64,000 nt of DNA, taken from contig JABAKD010000010.1 of NCBI GenBank assembly GCA_012845835.1, positions 13,052,973 to 13,116,972 of the forward strand. The letters run 5' to 3'. Made by a program: the position numbers and the translations under genes. Shown here piece by piece: positions 1 to 11,577 of the stretch (the stretch's first letter is position 1; each line of letters opens with the position of its first letter). Source of the stretch: Undaria pinnatifida. Taxonomy: Eukaryota > Sar > Phaeophyceae > Laminariales > Alariaceae. The notes beneath the pieces were generated by a model that made no database searches, had not been told where the DNA came from, and saw only the letters and a program-made list of their open reading frames with translations.

Positions 1-1730
1 GGTGGTCCGCACATTTTTCGCGGATTTTCCAAAACGCGCCGCGAAGTTGCCCTCGAGTCAGAGCCTTAGGGTCGTTTCTAACGAAGCCATCATTTCGTTT
101 TTTACCGAAAGCTTCGGATTTTCACGAAATAATTTCGGGAAAAACCTACATTTTTCATCCCCCGCCAAAACTGGCGTTCAAGTTTTTCAGTTCTTTCAAG
201 GGAAAAAACTACAATTTAGGTACAAGGGCGTAGAGGATTGGGCAGCGACACCGCTCGAGTTGTGCCACCACTCGCGAGCGCACGAGACTCAGCAGGGTCG
301 TTCCCGAGGTCATTGGCAGGTCATGGCTGATTGCAGAAGGCGCAGTGAGCTTCTGAGCTCGCGTCGTCGACTTGACAAAGTGATCGCACCGAGGCGGCCA
401 ACCGAACGAGCTCGCTGACGGCAATAACTGAAACTTTTATCTCGTCGGCGTGGTAGTGCGAAGAGTTGGGGATGGATTTCACTCCCCAAGGCACCGACAC
501 GTGCCTACGAGTAAGGCCAACTCCACTGGGACAACCACGCGGGTGTCTTCCGCGAGCGTTGCTGCTATGGTGACAGTTCTGTGCCGGGTGGACGATTGTT
601 TTGCGAACCAATTGAGGTTCGTACTCGTGAAGATTTACCTTTCGCAGATTTCGGTAAAACGCCGAAATTCCATCAAAAACTGAAGCGCTGTACGTATCGT
701 TAGGACCGACCCTTAGCGTGGGCTAGTGTTGTTTTTCTTTTCTTTCTTTTCTTCCCTTTCCTTTTTCGTTTCTCGCTTTCTTCATCTTTTCTTTGTTTCA
801 ATTTTTCCAATTGACTTGCGTCTGTCGTGCGTTTGCGTAGTGATAGGTACTACGTGCAATATATACGTGGTAGTCTTTCTTGGGTCGCAAGCGGTGTAAG
901 TCGGTTTTTCCAGGCGCGAGCAGTGACTTGATTATGCGAGTTAATGTGAGAACAACAACAACAACAAGGGCTACATTTGGGCTGGTTGAACGCCCTCTCG
1001 AGCTACGCCCTCTCGAGATTTGTAAAACAAAAGCACAAGAGCACAGAAAACAGCCCAACGCCGTCTACAAAGTTAAATGTGTTCGGTGTTTTATCTGGTA
1101 CCTGCGTATTACTTTTGTGGGTGGAGGTCGGTGAAGGCATCATCCACCTGTCCACCTGGCATGGTTTGGGGTTGAGACCGGCAAAGGTACCTCCAGTACC
1201 ACGGTATCTTTCATACGTGCAATGAATGCATGCATACAGAAAACCACACCGGTGATGCTGGTACGCTTAATCAAATCCCAAAACAATCACCCACTTTATC
1301 ACCGGGGTATGTTATATATCCTGCCCCGGATTAAAATAAACCAGGGGAGGAAGTTTTCGGATGCACCAACATTATCACCGGGGGTGTGGTATACCTCATC
1401 ATATACGGTAGTTCTACGTGCAACAGAACAGCAACAATCAGCACGTAATAATATATTATCCTATTAATACAAGTAGTGGTATTGATAGCATAGAGCACAC
1501 ATCACAACACTGACCGTATTTTTTATTCATGCTTTTTCGCTTTTATTGTTTCCTGCGTAGCTCTTCTTCCCCCCCGCCTGTGTTCCTTTGCCCTCTTTTT
1601 TTCCATTTTCCCTTTTTGTTTCTTCCATTTTATTCGTTTCTTTCTTCTTTGCGTAGTTTGGTGTGCTGGCTTGCTTGCGTTTCGCCCTCGTACTCATTGC
1701 GTTTGTTTGGCGCTGCACGGCCACTACATA
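1..1730. other. no recognisable gene
   Basis: Open frames exist (for example 2-418 plus), but none shows a recognisable domain, plausible splice borders or protein-like composition. The stretch contains a CAA-run repeat near 935-1080 and a T-rich tract at 1505-1650. The next repeat family begins at about 1735. Confidence 0.5.
935..1080 (-). repeat. interspersed repeat with CAA/GTT run
   Basis: A short run of CAA triplets sits beside the phrase GTTAATGTGAG. The same arrangement appears as a GTT run followed by an ACATTAACTC-type phrase at 6519-6710 and 8140-8260 on the plus strand. All three continue into a similar stretch ending near an ACCAAAT phrase. It looks like a short interspersed element with a microsatellite at one end. 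Class unknown. Confidence 0.4.
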
Positions 1731-1734
1731 GCAT

Positions 1735-3170
1735 GTTTTCATGAACACCACTAACACGAGCACCAGAAATGGACGCGACCTCTACAGGACTACAACATCT
1801 TCGACGACAGTGGGGAGAAAACAGGACGTATAAGTGTACACTATATATAGTCTATAATAATGTGGAAAGTAAGTACAGACAGGGATGTTAACACTGCGGT
1901 AAACCACACGACCAACCTATTACGCAGGGTATTTCGTGCCTCCATCCGCTTACATGATTGCCTGACAACCTCTACTATTCCAAACGCAGTGGAATGTGCC
2001 TAACGAAGTAAAGTCACCCTCGCGTCCAATAGTGGTGACATCGCATGTCCACGTGAGACAACCTTCACGAAACGCAGTAGCATATGCCTGACGAAGTGAA
2101 GTCACCCTCGCCTTCAATAGTAGTGACATCGCATATATATGACGTTGCATGCCCACCTCAACTGCTGTATTTGTAAGATGTATCTCTGTCTTAGAATTGG
2201 CGACCTCAGAGCCCCACAGCGGCACGGTAAAAATCATGGACGTGAAATCGCACATTTGAGACAATAATAAGTTGAAAAGGAAGCACAAGCAGACGTGATA
2301 CACTGCCGACCCATCGCATACCCTCCTGAGACGACCTCTACGAAACACAGTACCATTTACCTCACGAAGTAAAATCACCCTCGCGATCAATAGTGATGAC
2401 ATCGCATATATATGACATCACATACCCACCTCGCCTGATGTATTTGTAGGACGTATCTCTGACTTAAAATTGACGACCGCAGAGCCCCACATCGACAAGG
2501 TAAAATTATAGGCGTGAAATCGTACATTTATTTGAGACAAAAATAATTTGGAAAAGGAAGCACAGGCAGATGTGTTAAAATTGCGGTAAACAACCTTACC
2601 AACCCATTACGTAGGGTATTTCGTACATACCGTCTGCATGATCGCCTCCCCACCTATGCCAAGCGAAGTATTACTAACGAGGTAACGTGATTGACCGCGT
2701 GTATACCAAGTATGACTAATGAGGTAACGTAATTGAGCACATGTATACCAAGCGTTCCTTTAAAACTGACGATTCGCATCCCTCCCTCTAATGCTCAATG
2801 ACGGAGACAGCACATGGCCACATACATCACCTCGCATGCTGTATTTGGCAATACGTATCTCTTGCGTATAATTAGCGATGTCGATAATAATGGTAACTGT
2901 ATGATGATGGTGACAAACAGTGCATGACTACATCACCTCGCCTGTTGCATTTGACAATACGTATCTCTTTCTTATAATTAGCGATGTCAGAAAATAATGG
3001 TACCTACAAATAGTCTATAAAATATTCTAGCTTTCGATCGATGTATCATACAACAACAAACTATGAAGATTTAACACGTTATGTACTACACTTAAACACT
3101 GGGTTGCATGCTGCATCTAACATCAAACCTTCTAGAATAGTAAACATTACAAGCCAGATGGTATAAAGGG
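1735..3170 (+). repeat. partner repeat of the poly-C element, copy 1
   Basis: It starts with an 'ACCACTAACACGAGCA' phrase and a GACGCGAC..TACAGG segment that recur at 17090-17190 and 22030-22140. Internally it repeats a unit built around GAAGTAAAGTCACCCTCGC and GTGACATCGCAT. The copy at 22020-22925 keeps the same order and, like this one, runs directly into the poly-C element. The pair may therefore be one large composite element. No coding capacity was found. Confidence 0.6.
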
Positions 3171-3174
3171 ATGT

Positions 3175-4850
3175 CTTATTGCTTCATCGTCAGGTTTGTC
3201 CCCTTTGAGAATTTATAGTTTCCGCGCACATATTGAAATGTCTCGCCCCCCGCCCCCCCCCCCCCCCCTCCCCTCCCCCTCCACTGACCTCTTTTTCATA
3301 ACAAACCCCAACACTTCCCCCCCCCGCCCCTCCGTCCCCCGATCCCCCCCCCCCTTCCGCCTAGTCTGTCCAAACGCCCCACTCAAAATCAAAATCGGCC
3401 TGAGTAATAAACACCTATACGCAGTTGATATCACGTCATTATCTTTCTGACCATCCATGACGTAGTTTTCAATTATATCCCCCCCCCCCCCTTCCAACGC
3501 CCCCTCTTTTCCGACCACCTACACGATCGCCTAGACCTAGCACCACGCGCATAACAAGCTGCTACATATCATTGATCTCACAGCCGAAGTGTATTTGAAT
3601 ATTATTTGTGACCTAAACCCCCCCCCCCCCCTCTTGCTCTCCCTTACTCAAACGCCCCACCAAATATCGAAATCCGCCACATTAATAAACACTTCACGCA
3701 CAAGATATCACCTCATTATCTTTTGAGAGCCACCCATGCCGCTGTGTTCCCCCCCCCCCCCCCCCCCCTTCCCCCCCCCCCCCCCCCCCCCCCGCTCCAA
3801 CGCCCCCTCTTTCCCGACCACCTGCACGATCGCCTAGACCTTGCACCACGCGTATAACAAGCTGATACATATCTTTGATCTCACAGCCGAAGTGTATTTG
3901 AATATTATTTGTGACCTAAACCTCCTGAAAATCCCCCCCCCCCCCTCCCCCCCCCCTCTTGCTCTCCCTTACTCAAACGCCCCACCAAATATCGAAATCC
4001 ACCACATTAATAAACACTTCACGCACAGGATATCACCTCATTATCTTTCAAGAGCCATCCATGCCGCTGTGTCCCCCCCCCCCCCCGCCTCGAACGCCCC
4101 CTTCTTCCCCATCACCCGCACCTTCGCCTAGACCTAGCACCACACGTAAAACAAACCCCTCACCTAAAGCCGCCCCCCCCCCCCCCCGCCCCCCCCCCCC
4201 CCGCCCCCACCTCCCACCCTCCCCCCCCAACCCATCCCAACCCCACCCCCTCGAACACTCCACCCTCTCTTTACTCACTGATTGTACGAATTACCCCAGG
4301 ATATACATGATATACTGATGTATTATTTCCAAAAATGTCACATTTATCCCCTCAAAATAATGTATAGTTTCCAGGCACATATTGAGCTGCCCCCCCCCCC
4401 CCCCCCCCCCCCTCCCGCCCCCAATAATATACTGGTGCCAAAACCGTCAGATTTATCCCCTCGAAAGGATTTATAGCTTACATGCACAAATTGCCCCTTC
4501 CCCCCCCCCCCCCCGCCCCCCTCCAAACCCGCTCGCTTTTGATCAAAACCAGGCCCCCCTTTCCCTTCACAGCTGTCAGATTTTGTCCCCCTCAGAAACG
4601 GGTTTTATAGTTTCCGCGCACAGACTGACTAAAATCATCCTGTTGACCCTGATAGCTACACTGTAGTTGTAAGGGGAGTCGCCGACCTATATCCTTAATG
4701 AGGACACACAACTCGTAATGCGCGCGATCGGAGTATCACACACAGCTTGCAAAAATGAGTTTCGACGAAATCTTCGATCTCACAGCTGGAGTGTATTTTA
4801 ATTTTTATAATATTAGTCTGGTAATCATAGTAGAATATAGTCTGCGGGTA
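3175..4850 (+). mobile_element. poly-C composite repeat element, copy 1
   Basis: Long C homopolymers (3245-3270, 3480-3490, 3750-3795, 4390-4412 and others) are separated by conserved phrases: TTTATAGTTTCCGCGCACA, AAACGCCCCACC, CATCCATGCCG, CCTAGACCTAGCACCACGCG. The right end is a conserved module with CTGTTGACCCTG, AGTCGCCGACCTATAT, GCGCGATCGGAGTATCACAC and CTCACAGCTGGAGTGTATTTTAATTTTTATAATAT. At least eight full or partial copies lie in the window on both strands. It encodes no protein; the proline-rich frames come from the C runs. Probably a non-autonomous transposable element of unknown class. Confidence 0.6.
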
Positions 4851-5131
4851 TTGACGCGTTGATACCGTACGTAGGAGGGCGTTGAGTTTTGTGTTCAAGG
4901 CTCACCTCTCGCGGCAGTATGTACGTACGCACGTTGTTGAGTTAATGATAAAAACCGTTGCAGCTCTGTTTTTTTTCCCTCGCTCGCTCTCTCTCGCCCC
5001 CTCCACTCTCATCTCTCCTCTCTCTCTGTACACAAGCGGAACAGCGATTCGGTTGCTGCAGCTTCATACCAATAGACTATGCATTTAGCGCTCTAGATCG
5101 CACCAAAAACATCACAAAGTAGTAGTGGTAG

Positions 5132-5369
5132 CTATTACGGAGATCCATTGTTAACAGGATGAAATTTCACAAAAAAAAGGGAAGCATCGCCACATTGTAG
5201 GCGAGCTCTCCTGCGCTACAACTGCTGTGTTCGATCGAGGCTCTGTACACTTGGCAAGACCAGCCAACGAAATAAGCTGTAGCGAAGCGCTTTTACACAA
5301 GGCCGGGTGCTTTTTTGCCCCCTTTGCTGTTTGATAGTTCATCCGGATAACAATGGATCTCCGTAATAG
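5132..5369. mobile_element. MITE-like element with 22-bp terminal inverted repeats
   Basis: The 22-bp left end (5132-5153, starting CTATTACGGAGATCC) is the exact reverse complement of the right end (5348-5369, ending GGATCTCCGTAATAG). Both sides are flanked by TAG, a possible 3-bp target duplication. At 238 bp with no coding capacity it fits a miniature inverted-repeat element. The superfamily cannot be assigned from a 3-bp TAG duplication alone. Confidence 0.75.
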
Positions 5370-5389
5370 TAGATTGTGCAGAGCTCGTA

Positions 5390-5675
5390 ATGGGCAGACG
5401 CTGCTGGGCCGGCCCCGGGCCACGACCCGGCCCGGCACATCAATTTTTAGTTGGTGAGTCGCGGCCCGGCCCAGCCCGGCCCATCAAAACTTCAGAGGAT
5501 CAGCCGCGGCCCGGCCCGACCCATCAAGTCGTCAGCGGAAGGGTCGCGGCCCGGCCCGGCCCGGCAATTTTTCAGAGGAGATGGGCCGCGACCCGGCCTG
5601 GTCCATCGAATTTCAATATTTATTTTCCGGCCCGACCCGGCCCGGCCCGGCCCTGCCCTACCCATGACTTCGTCG
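5390..5675 (+). repeat. GC-rich CGGCCCGG minisatellite
   Basis: Degenerate tandem units are built from GCGGCCCGGCCCGGCCCATC, separated by AAATTTT/AAACTTC-type spacers. The array gives overlapping proline/arginine/glycine-rich open frames on both strands. These result from the repeat and are not genes. Confidence 0.7.
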
Positions 5676-5775
5676 CATGGTCCATGTGACACGGGATCTA
5701 TATGGGCCGCGGCCCGCCATCTCCTCAACCACAGCACGAGACTTTACTACGTATCTGATATGCATTCGCGGCAAT

Positions 5776-5945
5776 AGTTCTTGTACTAGTCGGGTATTAG
5801 TCCGTTTGACCACTTGCAAAAGGTGAACCAATTGCCTACCCAAACTAAGCCTTATAACACTCTTCCCCCCCACTGAAACGTGAAACGGCGGGATAGCAGG
5901 TCGGGCGGATATACGGGCGGACGCGTCAATATTAACACGGATACG
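5776..5945 (-). mobile_element. SINE-A fragment (body only)
   Basis: It carries the SINE-A body phrases TATTAGTCCGTTTGACCAC, GCTTACCCAAACTAAGCC-like, CTTATAACACTC, AACGGCGGGATAGCAGGTC and GATATACGGGCGGAC. The tRNA-like head is missing. Other copies are at 11578, 11884, 13888, 14617 and 23884. Confidence 0.7.
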
Positions 5946-6454
5946 ACGACCCGTCTTACATGTGCTCGAGTAAAAACACTCCTCAATCGATGTTAATCGA
6001 CTGGTACAGCACGAGCTGCAAGCTCCTCGGGGCTGATAGATAGACGAGATGGTCCCAGTTTTTGTATTTGGTATTGGCGGTCTCGAAGAGAGGAGACGGA
6101 GGAGGAGGAGAAGAAGAAGTGAGAGAGCGTGCGCGGTGCACACGATCATCGATCACTCGACTCGAAATAAGAAAACGAAACAAGAGGCAAGGAGACCCTG
6201 TACCCCTGCATGCTCTGTACCCGGTACCCCGAGAAACTATTCGTGAAAAACCGGGCATACCACGTAGACGCCGTAGAACCTGGATTCCTTCTACAAACTA
6301 TTAGTCTAGACTATACCGTTACGAATTGCTACAACCTCATTCTCAATATATCTCCTAATGTTCTATCGCGATCCATGCAAGAACAGCACACCCCCGAAGC
6401 TTTAACATACATTGTATACCGCAGCAAGCAGTTCTCGTGCATGTTTGTGTTCCA

Positions 6455-6565
6455 AATGTGGTCGTCTTGTATTTCATGGTGTTCTGTGTTCCAAATGTGG
6501 TCGTCTTGTATTTCATGGTGTTGTTGTTGTTGCTGTTGTTGTTGTTGTTGTTGTTGTAACATTAA
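6455..6565 (+). repeat. 41-bp direct duplication plus GTT microsatellite
   Basis: The segment GTGTTCCAAATGTGGTCGTC and its continuation to CATGGTGTT occurs twice head to tail. It is followed by a run of GTT/GCT triplets to about 6556. The block then continues into the repeat shared with 935-1080 and 8140-8260. Confidence 0.7.
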
Positions 6566-6719
6566 CTCGCATAATCATGTCCGTGGTCACAGGACAGGCT
6601 CCAGTCACTTTGGAGCTGAGGAATAATACCCCAGGGCCCTGGGGCGCAAACGCAAACAAACCAAATGTAATTCACATAAATAGCCAGGCCTGGTTATTGG
6701 ATTATACGGGAAATTCCTA

Positions 6720-8005
6720 AAAGGCCTTTGTCTCCCTGACACACACGCAAAAAACAGCCTCCCCCCCCTCCTCCCTCGCCGTCCCACCTAAAATCAAATA
6801 TGCTAGCATAATAAACACTACCCCGGGCAGGTGATATCACTTCATTACCTATCCAACCAGCCATGCTGTAGCTCCAATTGTCCCCCCCCCCCGCGCGCTC
6901 GCCCCCTCCTTCCCCACTACCCGCACCATCTCCTAAACCTAGCACGTATCTAGTAAAGTTCCTCCAAGGTATACATTCATGCGACCTAAAGGGGTTGCAA
7001 TCCCCCCCCCCCCCCCCCCCCCTCGTTTTGTTCTCTCCCGCCGGGCGCCCAACCCAATTAATAAAATCAAAATATGCCAGAGTAATAAACACTCGTACCA
7101 CGCAGTTGATATCACCTCACTACCTTTCTAGCCATCCATGCCGTAGCTCCAATTCATATCCCCCCCCCCCCCCCCCCCCCCCCCCGCACTGACCCCTCCT
7201 TCCCACCACCCGCACCATCGCCTAGAAGACCTAGCACCACGCGTATAGCAAGCTCCTATAACATATATACATTTATGCGACCTAAAGCTGTTGGAAATCC
7301 CTTCCCCCCCCCCCCTCCCTTGGAGCACTCCGCTCTCTCCTCACAGGTTGTGCGACTTACCAGGTACAGTGATATACATGATCAACTGCTTTATTCCTTC
7401 CACAACCGTCAGATTTGTCCTCGTAAAGGATTCATAGCTTCCGCGCACAGATTGAGTTGCCTCTCCCCCCTCCCAACCCCCCCGCTCCCTCTTGTTCAAA
7501 CCCCGGCCACCAGGTCCTCAAAAATCTTCGCTTTCCCCTCACCGGTTATGCGACTTATAGGATATATTTGATAAAATGCACCCCCTGACGTAAATGATTT
7601 ATAGTTTCCGCGCACAGATTGAGTTGCCCCCCCCCCCCCCCCCGCCTCCCTCTCTCTTGTTCACACCCCGGCCCCCGCGCCTTTAAAATCTCCGCCCTCC
7701 CCCTCACCGGTTATACGACTCTTACAGGATGTACTTGATAAACTGATGCATTTCCTTCCACAGCTGTCAAGATGTTGTCCCCCTCAAAAACGAGTATTAT
7801 CTTGTTTCCGCGCACAGACTGACTGACACCACCCTGTTGACCCTGGTACAAGCTACAAACGTAGTTCCAAGGGGAGTCGCCGACCTATATTTTTAATGAG
7901 GACACACACCGAGTAATACGCGCGATCCGAGTATTACGCACAACAGCTTGCAAATATGAGTTTCGACGAAACCTAATATTTGATCCCACAGCTGGAGTGT
8001 ATTCT
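6720..8005 (+). mobile_element. poly-C composite repeat element, copy 2
   Basis: Same modules and order as copy 1. C runs lie at 6880-6890, 7003-7022, 7160-7184, 7306-7316 and 7626-7644. It ends at 7985-8005 with the CTCACAGCTGGAGTGTATT-type terminal module. The TTTATAGTTTCCGCGCACAG phrase recurs several times inside, so the element itself contains tandem sub-units. Confidence 0.6.
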
Positions 8006-8139
8006 TTTTGTCAAAACATATATTTCTTAGCCAAATGATCCTTCATTACTGGTATTCGCACATATTACAGCTAGTTGCTGCCGTGCTCTATGATACAAAC
8101 TACCTCAATCAGATCACTGTGTCCCGATACAGCGCACTG

Positions 8140-8260
8140 ATTGTTGTTGTTGTTGTTGTTGTTCTCACATTAACTCTTGTCAAAAATCTAGAGTCTGTGG
8201 TGACACAAAAAGGTGCTGGAGCCCTAGGAAGATCCGAAAGACCAAATTTAATCAAAATTC
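8140..8260 (+). repeat. GTT-run interspersed repeat
   Basis: A run of GTT triplets followed by CTCACATTAACTC, then a segment ending ACCAAATTTAATCA. It is related to 6519-6710 and, inverted, to 935-1080. No coding potential. Confidence 0.4.
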
Positions 8261-8527
8261 GTCCGGGAAATACAACGCTTTCCCGCCTAAAACGCACGAT
8301 GCGAAGAAGGGCGCACAACAAGTGAAAAGGTCCAATGTGCAAACTGAACTCACATGGCCGCGGGTATCCACTCAACTACAGCATAGAGTTCCCCCGTTCC
8401 CACAACTCACCAGCTCGCGGCTACAAACTACAGCTTCGGCTGATATGCTACCGTGGCTGCTGCTGTGTATAGGAACTGACTCTGCTGTTGTTGCGTAGCA
8501 ACGTAGCTATCTTAAATAAATATATCC

Positions 8528-8632
8528 AAGCGGTCTCATTTCCTGGATATACCGGGGAGAATATCTTTCAAGTTCGACATGGGGAAACTCGTAAAGGTTA
8601 ACCACTTGCTTACCCAAACTAAGCCTTCTATA
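8528..8632 (-). mobile_element. SINE-A fragment fused to SINE-B
   Basis: Contains the SINE-A phrases TTTCCTGGATATACCGGGGAG, TTCAAGTTCGACATGGGG and CTTACCCAAACTAAGCC in the minus-sense arrangement. It then passes directly into the SINE-B head at 8633. The intervening body (GGCGGGATAGCAGG) is absent, so it is deleted or chimeric. Confidence 0.6.
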
Positions 8633-8950
8633 ACCCGGTCGCCCCGGTGGCGTATCAGGTTATCCTCGAGCCTGGTAAAGGTCAGTTTCGTGAGTTCGAG
8701 CCCCGCCGAGTGCATACTCGTATAAATTCGTTGGGACTTTTTCTTGTGGACAAATTGACTTGCGGAAAGCGCGAGAGCGTGAGCCAGCAACACTCGACGA
8801 ACAATCGACAAGCAGTGGGATTGCTGAACCCTATGCGCGATAAAAATTGAAGGCAAGAACCGGGGAGGAGAAGGGATGAAACCTGTGACCACGGCTTGTC
8901 CAGAAGCTGGAAAGTGATAGTGTGCAAAAAAAAGAAGAAAAAAAAAACGT
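8633..8950 (+). mobile_element. SINE-B, tRNA-headed SINE-like element, copy 1
   Basis: The head is tRNA-like: an A-box-like segment (GGTGGCGTATCAGG) is followed about 50 bases later by a B-box-like GAGTTCGAGCCCCG. These are the two internal RNA polymerase III promoter boxes. The body is about 220 bp long and runs to an A-rich tail at 8926-8948. A second copy with the same head, body and A/T tail lies inverted at 48340-48640. The shared head, body and A-tail with no open frame is the classic SINE layout. Confidence 0.75.
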
Positions 8951-9321
8951 ACTGCTGCCAGTCCACTCGGACGCCTGTCTGTGTGTTTTCAACTCAAAAA
9001 ATGCCTTTTAGAGGCTAACGAGCTACAACTATCACTCTGCCGTCTATTGCCCAACCTGAAAAACGTGCGAGTTCTCTCGCCAACGATATTTTTTATCAAC
9101 GTTGAACTTCGGCAATTTTGCCTATTATTAATAGATCACTGGCATCCCAACCGGCGTCAGCCTCTGACGGAATTCCGCGTTCCTTACAGCACGAACGAAA
9201 GCTGCAATGCATTTATCAGATATTTTCATCGTTGAACGGGTTAGGGGTTGCAGAATCATCAAGATCCAGACACAACGTACATACATTTATTGACCGAATG
9301 CAAGCACATTACGTTAGGGCA

Positions 9322-9716
9322 CGCGTTTTCGTGATAAATAAAAGCTGTCAGTTCAAAAAAGATTGGAAGGCTGAACGTACGCTTTCTTTGCGTGTCATAA
9401 AGCGGACGTGTAGCGGCTGTGGTTCAAGAGGTGTGACGCTTTTCGTGAGGCGTCTTTTTGCGTTTTCGTGATAAATAAAAGCTGAAAAAGATGGGAAGGC
9501 TAAACGTACGCTTTCTTCGCGTGTCATAAAAAAGCGGACGTAGCGGCTGTGGTTCGAGAGGTGTGACGCTTTTCGTGAGGCGTCTTTTTGCGTTTTCGTG
9601 ATAAATAAAAGCTGTCAGTTCAAAAAAGATGGGAAGGCTAAACGTACGCTTTCTTTGCGTGTCATAAAAAAGCGGACGTAGCGGCTGTGGTTCAAGACGT
9701 GCGACGCTTTTCGTAG
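9322..9716 (+). repeat. tandem repeat, three units of about 130-137 bp
   Basis: The phrase CGTTTTCGTGATAAATAAAAG starts units at about 9323, 9461 and 9591. Each continues with GGAAGGCTRAACGTACGC and GCGGCTGTGGTTC. Units differ by a short deletion and point changes. The reverse strand gives repetitive open frames that are not genes. Confidence 0.8.
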
Positions 9717-10257
9717 TGGCCGCCGGAGGCCGATGCCCGTGCAGTATGTGATATGAAGAAGCGTGATGATATTCTCCCCAATCCACATCGGAATACATGT
9801 TTCGACAGCTGGTAGTAGCTGCTTTGAACCCTATCGGTACGCCAAGTAAGTAGTATAAGTATTTTATTGCCATGATGCCATACTTGAGCGAGATATATAG
9901 TTTCGACCAAGAAGAGTGTTGAGAACATGACGGAACGGTTACCGTACATAGTGTTTCTATGAAAAGAGCTTTCAGTTTTTGAACGTCCGCCTGTAACCGT
10001 AGAATGTATTATCCATACTTCTACGTGTATATACATGCCTCGCGTTGAAGCGCGGCTTCGTCGTCTCCAGATCTAGATGTTATCTTCCGATTATCTCCAG
10101 CATAATATTATATATGTCCAAATGCAATACTAGAACAGGCACCTAGGTAGGGCTACTGCATAACATCTACCTCAACGTTACCGAGCGTTGTGTAAAGCAT
10201 CTATCTGTCGGCACACGAATCACGATCCTGCTATATGACACCGCTCCTATACAATGC

Positions 10258-10375
10258 ATATATGAGGACACACAACCCGTAATACGCGCGATCGGAGCAT
10301 CACACACAGCTTGCAAATATGAGTTTCGACAAAATATTCGATCTCACAGCTGGAGTGTATTTTAGTTTTTATAAT
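10258..10375 (+). repeat. poly-C element terminal module, solo fragment
   Basis: Only the conserved right-hand module is present: GAGGACACACAACCCGTAATA, GCGCGATCGGAGCATCACAC, ATGAGTTTCGACAAAATATTCG and CTCACAGCTGGAGTGTATTTTAG. There are no C runs. A more divergent terminal fragment lies at 15780-15900. Confidence 0.65.
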
Positions 10376-10527
10376 ACCTGGTATAGATCTACACCCCACA
10401 CTCCGGAGGTTTGTGCCCTAGATTTGTGGCGAAATATGAAAAATGTGCATGACATGTGTTGTTGTTTTTGCCTGCTGCCAAAATTTAATGGTATTGGGAC
10501 AGTAAGGACCTAGGGATCGGCCGCTGC

Positions 10528-11275
10528 TATATGCAGGGGGGTGCCTCTAGCTTCTGTAATGATCACTCACGCGAGGATTGCTTGTGTGTTACACATCTCT
10601 GGCATTATTACTTACTTGCTGTGCGCCTGGTACCTTCTGGCAGAAGGGGGGGCGGAGCCATTCGTTCAGGCAGGCGATGACGCCTGCCAGCTATAGGACA
10701 AGCAAGTGCTATAAATCAATACGCCCTAACGCGGGGTAGAGGGGATACCATACATAACACTAGCCCACCCTGAAGGGCCGTATATGTGCAGATGCATAGA
10801 AATATCAGGTGGAACTAAATCTATCCGGAGAATTCGGAGAACGGATCGAAGATGCGGCGCTTCACAACCCATTCCCACACCCTCTAGCTCGCACGGCAAA
10901 TTGTGGACGGGTGCAAAAGCAAAGCGTGCGCCAAAACGTCCCACATATATGTACCAGTACGTGAAAGCCAATATAACGCGAAAATGATGCGCCTTGCCGA
11001 CGACGCCGTTGTTGTAGTATTGGGGCTATGATACAGACCGAGGCACCGACTGTTCTACTACTACTCTGCAGGGGTGCCTCTGGCTCTGTGATGGTCACTC
11101 ACACGAGAGGGTTGCTTGGATGTTGCATTTCTGGTATTAGTTGCTTGCTGTCCTGCCGGATACCTTTTTGACAGAAGCGGGGCGCGGAGCCGTTCGTTGT
11201 AGCGGGTGACGACGCCTGCAGTCGCCTGCCAGCCACCAAGGGGACAAGTAAGTGCTATGAATCATAACGCTCCAA
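10528..11275 (+). repeat. two diverged direct copies of a ~195-bp segment
   Basis: 10528-10725 and 11067-11270 share, in order, GCAGGGG(GG)TGCCTCT, GATCACTCAC/GGTCACTCAC, TTGCTTG, GACAGAAG-like, CGGAGCC(A/G)TTCGTT, GACGCCTGC and CAAGTGCTATRAATCA. They differ by substitutions and small indels. The 340 bp between them holds nothing recognised. Confidence 0.65.
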
Positions 11276-11577
11276 CGGAGTCGTTCTACGGCAGTAGTCC
11301 TCCCAGCTTTTATTTAACGCAATCGCCGGTTTTGAAACCAGCTCCTATGATACCGGCGGTATCTCCTGAAACACGGTTAGAACGTTTTTTTGGGAATTAT
11401 GTGTATATCTACACAATTATTGTATTATTGCGGCGCCCAACTTCGGTGTCAGGGCAAGTTGATACACGCCTCCGGCAGGCGTTGCCCTGCCCGCACTTCC
11501 GCCTATTGTTTATGCGCCTTTTCCTAACAGCGCAGCACCTATCATAATGCCTACGTATCGTCTGGCCCAGATGTTAT

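Noticed and set aside
3959-4318. Proline-rich proteins in the poly-C regions (also 7.0, 18.4, 19.9 and 23.0 kb)
   Set aside because: Composition follows from C homopolymers and the frames differ between element copies.
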